A stretch of DNA of 25,904 nucleotides from a virus. A program made the translations under genes and the position numbers. The DNA lies in IMG/VR virus record IMGVR_UViG_3300042371_000368, positions 1 through 25,904 of that record. One strand, written 5' to 3'. A model generated the notes under the pieces. The model saw only the letters and a list, made by a program, of their open reading frames with translations, was not told the origin of the DNA and did no database searches. Shown here piece after piece: positions 20,522 through 25,904 of this stretch (the first letter of the stretch is position 1; each line of letters begins with the position of its first letter).

Positions 20522-22719
20522 TGCCAGACATTGTAACCATCAGCGAAACAAATAACATAGTAACCGTTTACGATGGCCGAGGGTTTAAGGGTGAACCCGG
20601 CGACTCCTTTGATCAGACTCTAAACACAACGGATGCGGTGGAGTTTGCTGGCCTTGTTAACAACGGCCTGACCTTTCCGACGGCAGACGGCACCGCAGGG
20701 CAAGTAATCGAAACAGACGGCGCAGGCGTTCTTACTTTTGTTACGCCTAGCGGTGGTGACTTTCTACCACTCGCTGGCGGCACGATGACAGGCAACATTG
20801 TTTTCGATGGAACCAGTGGGCAATTTATCGGCAAGGGAAGCTTCGACACCGCACGAAGCGGCAATTATGGCATCTCAATAGTTTGCTCGGTAGGGTACGA
20901 ATTTAACTGGCAAGCTGGCTGGCTGGTAACCACCGAGCAAAGCTCGGCAACACCACGGCCCCTTTATCTAGACTCGCTCGCTGGCACTACCTTAAGAGCA
21001 TGGGATTCTTCAGCGTCAACAGGCACCGAAGTTACGCATTTAGGTATCACTTTCGCAGATACCACAGTACAGACTACAGCGTACACCGGAGGGGCAGGCG
21101 TTTCTTCGCTCACCGCAGGGACTGGAATTTCCTTAGATGTTACCACCGGCGACATTACCGTAACGAACTCAGAGCCAGACCAGACCGTAGTTTTGACCGA
21201 TGGAACAGGGATTACGGTTACTGGAACTTATCCATCGTTCACGATTACCTCTAGCATTACGCAATACACCGACACCGATGCTAGACTTGCGCTCTCCGCA
21301 GGCACTGGTATCAGCTACGACAACACCACCGGAATCGTGACTAATGATAATCCAGATCAGACGGTAACGCTCACGGATGGAACAGGGATTACGGTTACTG
21401 GCACTTATCCTTCATTCACGATTACCTCTAGCGTCACACAATACGCAGACACAGACGCAAGGCTTGCACTCTCGGCTGGCACCGGCATAAGCTACGACAA
21501 TACCACCGGAATCATTACCAATGATAATCCAGATCAGACGGTTACGCTTACGGATGGCACTGGCATTACGATCACTGGCACTTACCCTTCGTTTACGATT
21601 GCTTACAGTGGAGCAGGCGGAGGCTCTGGAACAGTTACCACCGCAAGCGTAGTAAGCGCAAACGGCTTTGCAGGCAGTGTGGCAACGGACACCACCACCC
21701 CAGCGATAACAATTTCAACTAGCATCACAGGTCTTTTAATCGGCGACGGCACCGCTATCGCAGCAGCAACCGCAGGCACTGATTATGTTATTCCTTCTGG
21801 ATCAATCACCGGCTCGGCAGCATCCTTATCTGCCACGCTCGACGTGGCATCTGGTGGCACCGGCTTGGCAACTTTAACGGCTGATAATGTAATCCTTGGC
21901 AACGGCACTTCTTCACCTACTTTCGTTGCGCCTTCTACTTCTGGCAATGTCCTCACCAGCAACGGCACAACTTGGCAGAGTGTCGCACCGGCAGGCGGCG
22001 GATCTGGAACCGTTACGAGCGCAAGCGTAGTATCAGCAAACGGCTTTGGCGGTACTGTCGCAACAGATACGACCACGCCAGCGATTACTATCTCGACTTC
22101 CATCACCGGAGTGTTGAAGGGGAATGGCACCGCACTAAGTGCAGCCACCGCAGGAACGGATTATGTAGCACCAGCAGGCGCACTTGGAACACCTTCCAGC
22201 GGTACGCTCACCAGTTGCACCGGCTTGCCTATATCGACAGGCGTAAGCGGCCTTGGTACAAGCGTTGCCGCATTCCTTGCAACTCCAAGCTCGGCCAATC
22301 TAAAGACCGCCATCACGGATGAAACCGGAACTGGAGGAAGTTTAGTTTTCGCCACCTCGCCAGCGTTGACCACGCCAACCGTCACCGGACTTAACGAAAC
22401 GAAAACCGCACCGACAATTTCCTCTGGTGTGTTAGCGTTAAATTGTGCTTTAGGCAATGTGTTTCATGTAAGTTTAAATGCAGCAATTACTAGCTTGACC
22501 TTCTCGAATATACCGTCTTCTGGCACCGCTTACGGCTTAACTTTAGCATTTACCGCAGATGGCACCGCAAGGGCTGTTACATGGCCTGCCGCTGTAAAGT
22601 GGTCAGGTGGTACGGCGCCAACGCTGACCAGCACTAACGCAAAAGTGGACATCTTTGTGTTAACGACTTGGGATGCCGGTACAACTTGGTATGCCATGAC
22701 TGGAGGCCAGAACTTCTGA
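20521..22719 (+). CDS. Repetitive tail fibre protein (732 aa)
   Basis: The start contains a short collagen-like segment (GRGFKGEPGD). A glycine/threonine-rich shaft follows. From 21175 there is a 59-residue tandem repeat (DQTVTLTDGTGITVTGTYPSF ... YDNTTGIVTNDNP), two copies and a partial third. A longer block (SGTVTTASVVSANGFAGSVATDTTTPAITIS...) occurs at about 21621 and again at about 22002. The C-terminal ~90 residues (TISSGVLALNCALGNVFHVSLNAAITSLTFSNIPSSGTAYG ... ) look like the usual fibre head 'TVTGL ... ITxLTFSNxP'. It is probably a trimeric fibre. The overlap with 22719 (TGATG) couples it to the propeller gene. Confidence 0.85.
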   Translation: MPDIVTISETNNIVTVYDGRGFKGEPGDSFDQTLNTTDAVEFAGLVNNGLTFPTADGTAGQVIETDGAGVLTFVTPSGGDFLPLAGGTMTGNIVFDGTSGQFIGKGSFDTARSGNYGISIVCSVGYEFNWQAGWLVTTEQSSATPRPLYLDSLAGTTLRAWDSSASTGTEVTHLGITFADTTVQTTAYTGGAGVSSLTAGTGISLDVTTGDITVTNSEPDQTVVLTDGTGITVTGTYPSFTITSSITQYTDTDARLALSAGTGISYDNTTGIVTNDNPDQTVTLTDGTGITVTGTYPSFTITSSVTQYADTDARLALSAGTGISYDNTTGIITNDNPDQTVTLTDGTGITITGTYPSFTIAYSGAGGGSGTVTTASVVSANGFAGSVATDTTTPAITISTSITGLLIGDGTAIAAATAGTDYVIPSGSITGSAASLSATLDVASGGTGLATLTADNVILGNGTSSPTFVAPSTSGNVLTSNGTTWQSVAPAGGGSGTVTSASVVSANGFGGTVATDTTTPAITISTSITGVLKGNGTALSAATAGTDYVAPAGALGTPSSGTLTSCTGLPISTGVSGLGTSVAAFLATPSSANLKTAITDETGTGGSLVFATSPALTTPTVTGLNETKTAPTISSGVLALNCALGNVFHVSLNAAITSLTFSNIPSSGTAYGLTLAFTADGTARAVTWPAAVKWSGGTAPTLTSTNAKVDIFVLTTWDAGTTWYAMTGGQNF
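21175..21590 (+). repeat. 177-bp (59-aa) tandem repeat in fibre gene
   Basis: The unit begins CCAGA(C/T)CAGAC at 21175, 21352 and 21529, exactly 177 bp apart. The third unit is truncated near the Pro-Ser-Phe-Thr-Ile strand. Copies differ mostly at third codon positions, so they are not freshly duplicated. Confidence 0.85.
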
Positions 22720-23591
22720 TGCCAATTTCTAGACGAATAATGGGTGTTAGCAGAGCTGTTGCAGGAGGAACAGGCATTCGAGCTATTTTCGGCTATGGCT
22801 TTACCAGCGCTGCAGTATCCTTGACAAATTTAGTTTCATCGTCCGGTGTGGTCTCTGCCGATACCGCAGGCGTTGGAAGTTCTAGATTCAATCTAGCCGC
22901 CGCAGGATACGGAACCGATAAAGCTATATTTGGCTACGGATTTACCAGCGCTGCAGTATCCTTGACAAATTTAGTTTCATCGTCCGGTGTGGTCTCTGCC
23001 GATACCGCAGGCGTTGGAAGTTCTAGGCAAACCCCTGGAGCCGCAAGATACGGAACCGACAAAGCTTTATTCGGCTACGGAATTGGTTATTCCGTGACGA
23101 ACAAAATTTCTAATACCGGCGTGGTTTCTACCGATACCACAGGCGTTGGAACCGCTAGGGGACAACTAGCAGCCGCAGCTTACGGCGGTGACAAAGCTAT
23201 ATTTGGATATGGGCAAGGCCCAACAGCCGTGACGAACAAAATTTCTAATACTGGTGTGGCTTCTGCCAATACCGCAGGCGTTGGAACCGCTAGAAATAAA
23301 CTAGCCGCCGCAGGATACGGCGGTGACAAAGCTATATTTGGCTACGGATTTAGCGCATCCATGACAAATTTAGTCTCTAATACCGGCGTGGTTTCTACCG
23401 ATACCACAGGCGTTGGAACCGCTAGGGGAGACTTAGCCGCCGCAGGATACGGAACCGATAAAGCTTTATTCGGCTACGGGTTCGGTTCAAACAAGACAAA
23501 TTTAGTCTCTAATACCGGTGTGGTCTCTACCGATGGCGCAGCCGTTGGAACCGCCAGAGGACAACTTGCGGCCGCCTCCTACGGAATATAA
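22719..23591 (+). CDS. Six-repeat propeller-like tail protein (290 aa)
   Basis: The protein consists of six repeats of 42-47 residues after a ~20-residue leader. The consensus is K-A-I/L-F-G-Y-G, a variable 4-10 residue loop, TNLVSNTGVVSTDTTGVGTAR, then LAAAGYGTD. The Kelch-like arrangement (GYG strand, R, YG strand) and the repeat count suggest a six-bladed beta-propeller. Repeat 1 begins and repeat 6 ends so that blade closure is possible. Such proteins occur as tail fibre tips in freshwater and marine phages (my recollection). The start ATG 22719 overlaps the fibre stop. An in-frame ATG at 22668 lies inside the fibre gene and is unlikely. Loops between GYG and TNL vary most, as expected for a ligand-binding face. 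Confidence 0.82.
   Translation: MPISRRIMGVSRAVAGGTGIRAIFGYGFTSAAVSLTNLVSSSGVVSADTAGVGSSRFNLAAAGYGTDKAIFGYGFTSAAVSLTNLVSSSGVVSADTAGVGSSRQTPGAARYGTDKALFGYGIGYSVTNKISNTGVVSTDTTGVGTARGQLAAAAYGGDKAIFGYGQGPTAVTNKISNTGVASANTAGVGTARNKLAAAGYGGDKAIFGYGFSASMTNLVSNTGVVSTDTTGVGTARGDLAAAGYGTDKALFGYGFGSNKTNLVSNTGVVSTDGAAVGTARGQLAAASYGI
22800..23026 (+). repeat. Near-identical duplicated repeat (86 bp identical)
   Basis: Bases 22800-22885 and 22941-23026 are identical over 86 bp, 141 bp (47 codons) apart. They code for repeats 1 and 2 of the propeller protein. Repeats 3-6 are only similar at DNA level, so this pair is a recent duplication or gene conversion. Confidence 0.9.
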
Positions 23592-23594
23592 CCA

Positions 23595-24215
23595 ATGCCA
23601 TCAAAACTAAACTCGGAATTTAACTATCGTACTCAGGTGATCGGTGAGACACCTTGGGAGAAAATCAAAACTCTCCTAGGCTTCTTGGAAGGCCGACATC
23701 GAGCAAAAGCATTAGAGGAAGTAGGCGCTAAAAAGTTTGCAGCAAAGAAGGCCAAGCTTGAACACCTACGAAAGACTACCAACCTGGAGCATGAAACCTT
23801 GGAACTAGAGGCCGAGATTTTAGAACTAGATTCCGTTCAAGAAAGCCAAAGGCAATGCTACATCTTGAACCATCAAGAGATAGCCATCCTAGAAAAACTC
23901 TTGGCCGAACTTTACGAGATCGCAGAACCAACAAGGATTGAAGGCTACACAGACGAACAGATGTTTGAGTACAACGCACCAAACGAATTTGCGGTATGGG
24001 TGGCGAAAGAAATTCACGCAGAGATTCTGGCTCAAGGGCATCCTTCACCAGCGAAAATAAGAAACGCTATGTCCTGTCCAGAGGCATGGGCCGCACTGCA
24101 AGAGATCGGACTAGTGCCAGAAGGTACACCGATTCTAGGCAATAACGATCCTTCCAACATTCAATTGATACCCAAGAACCATCAAGGAGAGATATGCCTA
24201 ATTACGCAAAAATAA
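23595..24215 (+). CDS. Fibre-associated coiled-coil protein (206 aa)
   Basis: The N-terminus PSKLNSEFNYRTQVIGETPWEKIKTLLGFLEGRHRAKALEE leads into a long charged helical region (residues 45-110: KKAKLEHL, LEHETLELEAEILELDSV, EIAILEKLLAELYEI), probably a coiled coil. A globular C-terminal part (TPILGNNDPSNIQLIPK) follows. I recall relatives next to propeller-type fibre genes in aquatic phages and suspect a fibre assembly or chaperone function. That is inference from position. It starts 3 nt after the propeller stop and overlaps the next gene by 22 nt, so they are co-translated. Confidence 0.6.
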   Translation: MPSKLNSEFNYRTQVIGETPWEKIKTLLGFLEGRHRAKALEEVGAKKFAAKKAKLEHLRKTTNLEHETLELEAEILELDSVQESQRQCYILNHQEIAILEKLLAELYEIAEPTRIEGYTDEQMFEYNAPNEFAVWVAKEIHAEILAQGHPSPAKIRNAMSCPEAWAALQEIGLVPEGTPILGNNDPSNIQLIPKNHQGEICLITQK

Positions 24216-24556
24216 ACGGTGACACAGTAATCGAGTTTCCATCCTATCCACAGCGTGACCATCCGCAGACTAGCTTTGCCGATGGCTGGGCTGGTGGCGA
24301 TGTGGAAGGCTCAACTTATGTCCTAGTGGAAATAGAGGACACACCGCCAACCGACTACCTGACACAAGACACGGAAGTCGAGGCACCAAAAAAGGTGGCT
24401 GGTAAATGGAAGGTGAAAACCAAAGTCAAAGATATTTCGCTAGAGGAAAAAGCGAAACGCAAAGCGGATAAGCAGCAGCGTGACGCAGACCAAGAAGATA
24501 ACTTTCTGACCAAAGCAGAAATCAAAGCAATACGAAAATTACTCAAGGCGCAGTAA
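24194..24556 (+). CDS. Putative tail fibre assembly-type protein (120 aa)
   Basis: The N-terminus PNYAKINGDTVIEFPSYPQRDHPQTSF resembles the 'YAKIxxGxVxxFPYxxxxLxxxxPxTSFP' start of small proteins next to phage fibre genes (often annotated as fibre assembly chaperones). A central TYVLVEIEDTPP is followed by a charged helical C-terminus rich in Lys, Glu and Asp (EEKAKRKADKQQRDADQEDN). AAGGAGAG precedes ATG 24194, which overlaps the previous gene by 22 nt. Function is inferred from position only. It ends the host-recognition cluster. Confidence 0.6.
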   Translation: MPNYAKINGDTVIEFPSYPQRDHPQTSFADGWAGGDVEGSTYVLVEIEDTPPTDYLTQDTEVEAPKKVAGKWKVKTKVKDISLEEKAKRKADKQQRDADQEDNFLTKAEIKAIRKLLKAQ

Positions 24557-24571
24557 CCCGAAAGGCCCACG

Positions 24572-25904
24572 ATGAACCTTTTCCTAGCTCTCTTGCTCTT
24601 CTCCCAAATCGAGGCAACCTCTGTCGAGGGTGGTCGCACCTCTCCCGATGGCGCCGAGGAAATCCAAATCGACTTGCCCGGCTCGCAACAGATGAAGAAC
24701 ACCGGAGGCAAAGACGGCGCGGGCCTTTGCGTCTTCACCTCGATTGAGCACGCAGGGCGCTGGCAAAATGTGGACAGCATCCTCGGACTACAGCAGAAGA
24801 TGACACGGGAGCAGGGTGGTGGCTATCCGTCCAAGGTCGAGAAGATGCTCGCCAAGTATTGCGACGGCGCTCAATATCTCCAGTACGAGGGCAGCGACCC
24901 CGCACTGATCAAGCTTGCTCTCACTACGGGTCGGATGCCCTCGGTCACTTATGGCTACTCGCCCAGGTACACAGGCAAAATCGCACACATGGTGAACGCG
25001 GTACACCTCACAGAAAAATGGGCAGCGATCCTTGATAACAACTTCCCCGGCGAAACCAAGTACGAATGGATGAGCCCCGCAGAGTTCAAGAAGCGCTGGG
25101 TCTCGGGTGGTGGTGGCTGGGCCGTGGTCGTGATCGCTCCCCCGCCTCCTCCGATGCCGTACAACGAGGGCGAACCGGTTAAGGTGTACGGGCAGAAATG
25201 GGGCACACCCTCGAGCGCTGCGGTCGTAGCGCCCTATGAGTGGAAAGTTATCGATGCCAACCAAATAGCACTCTACAGCGCAGGCAAGCAACTCGGCGTC
25301 TGGATCATGGCGAGGCAATGCTACCGGGAACTATTGCCCGACGGCAACTGGTCATCAGACCAGGAGCTCGCCCCGTTCGCACCACCCGCATCACACCTTG
25401 CAAAGATCATCGAGCAACAGGAGCAGAACTTCGGACTCGATCGCTCACGCATCGACTCAGGCGTTGAAAAGTTCTGGTTAGGTGGCAGAGAGGTTACCCG
25501 CAAACAAGCCTACAGCGCTATTGAGGGCAAGGGCAAAGACCTCATCGATGATCGGGAAAAGCTTCGGCTAACTGTAATCGGCACGCCGTCTGAATGCAAG
25601 GCAGTGATAGCAGATCTCGAAAGCAACCCCGCACTCAGCGTGTTTGCAGACACCTTACTTGTTCAGTCCTATCGGCCCGATAACTGGGCAGTAAAGGAAC
25701 TCGGGTTCCTTCCCGGTACACCTCGCATCATGGTGCAGGGTGGCCCAGATTCACGGGGCGCGGGCAAGGTGCTTCACAGTCAACCCGATTACAATGGCGG
25801 GGCTAATGCCCTTGCTGATGCCCTTAGAAGGGTAAGGCCTGACTACGACCCCAACAAGGATGTGGACAAACGAAAAGCCCCCGCAAAGCCTACGGCACCG
25901 GATG
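24572..25904 (+). CDS. Exported C39-like cysteine peptidase, 3' end beyond window
   Basis: An open frame from ATG 24572 to the window edge (444 codons, no stop). Residues 1-15 (MNLFLALLLFSQIEA) form a signal peptide-like hydrophobic leader. A papain-like/C39-type domain follows: Cys53 in KDGAGLCVFTSIEHAGRW, His139 in HMVNAVHLTEKWAAILDNNF with Asp155-Asn156-Asn157, then EWMSPAEFKKRW and GGGWAVVVI. A proline run (PPPPP) separates it from a second domain (about 210-330), and a third looks thioredoxin-like (LTVIGTPSECKAVIADLESNP ... GTPRIMVQGG). I recall this architecture from planctomycete genomes. It may cut cell-envelope proteins during entry or lysis. It starts 15 nt after the previous stop, with no clear ribosome-binding site. 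Confidence 0.72.
   Translation, partial: MNLFLALLLFSQIEATSVEGGRTSPDGAEEIQIDLPGSQQMKNTGGKDGAGLCVFTSIEHAGRWQNVDSILGLQQKMTREQGGGYPSKVEKMLAKYCDGAQYLQYEGSDPALIKLALTTGRMPSVTYGYSPRYTGKIAHMVNAVHLTEKWAAILDNNFPGETKYEWMSPAEFKKRWVSGGGGWAVVVIAPPPPPMPYNEGEPVKVYGQKWGTPSSAAVVAPYEWKVIDANQIALYSAGKQLGVWIMARQCYRELLPDGNWSSDQELAPFAPPASHLAKIIEQQEQNFGLDRSRIDSGVEKFWLGGREVTRKQAYSAIEGKGKDLIDDREKLRLTVIGTPSECKAVIADLESNPALSVFADTLLVQSYRPDNWAVKELGFLPGTPRIMVQGGPDSRGAGKVLHSQPDYNGGANALADALRRVRPDYDPNKDVDKRKAPAKPTAPD

Noticed and set aside
22719-23591. Diversity-generating retroelement target
   Set aside because: No reverse transcriptase or template repeat is seen in the window, and variation among repeats is not adenine-specific.

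Overview
The window is the virion-morphogenesis half of a tailed phage or prophage: an HK97-fold siphovirus (long tape measure, no sheath gene seen). Nearly all genes lie on the plus strand, tightly packed with ATGA, TAATG or GTGA stop/start overlaps, so most are probably co-transcribed and translationally coupled. No integrase, repressor, tRNA, CRISPR array or insertion sequence was found, so lytic phage versus prophage cannot be decided. Several proteins look like families I associate with Planctomycetes and their phages: two tail proteins at 16571-18288 and an exported C39-like cysteine peptidase at the right end. A planctomycete host is therefore my inference, made from memory of protein families and not from a search.

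Layout. 1-335 is a G-rich degenerate pentanucleotide array (GGCNN). A perfect hairpin and a rho-independent terminator follow (336-423), then an AT-rich leader with a small ORF and four hairpins (441-654). 647-3706 is a replication/recombination/accessory block: zinc-ribbon protein, DUF6378-like protein, HNH nuclease, PAPS-reductase-like enzyme, RusA resolvase, metallophosphoesterase. 3703-8591 is the packaging and head block: HNH, small and large terminase, portal, prohead protease. 8592-9351 is an interruption: a moron-like small membrane protein bounded by hairpins, then a terminator, a putative promoter and a second terminator. 9352-13167 holds the major capsid protein, connector, head closure, gp10-like and DUF3168 proteins and the major tail protein. 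13178-13845 is the tail-assembly chaperone pair with a programmed -1 frameshift (A_AAA_AAC). 13852-18288 holds the tape measure and tail-tip proteins. 18288-24556 is the host-recognition region: an AT-rich 603-aa protein, a fibre adaptor, a repetitive fibre, a six-repeat propeller-like protein and two putative fibre accessory proteins. From 24572 a secreted cysteine peptidase runs off the window.

How it works together. The terminase cuts and pumps DNA through the portal into a capsid matured by the protease. The connector and closure proteins seal the head, the chaperone pair loads the tape measure on which the tail tube polymerises, and the distal proteins form the tip and fibres. The points most worth checking are two genes that appear to start at non-canonical codons (large terminase ATA, tail chaperone ATT), each with a well-placed ribosome-binding site; the terminator-promoter-terminator element before the capsid gene; the structured leader; the GGCNN array; and the recently duplicated propeller repeat.
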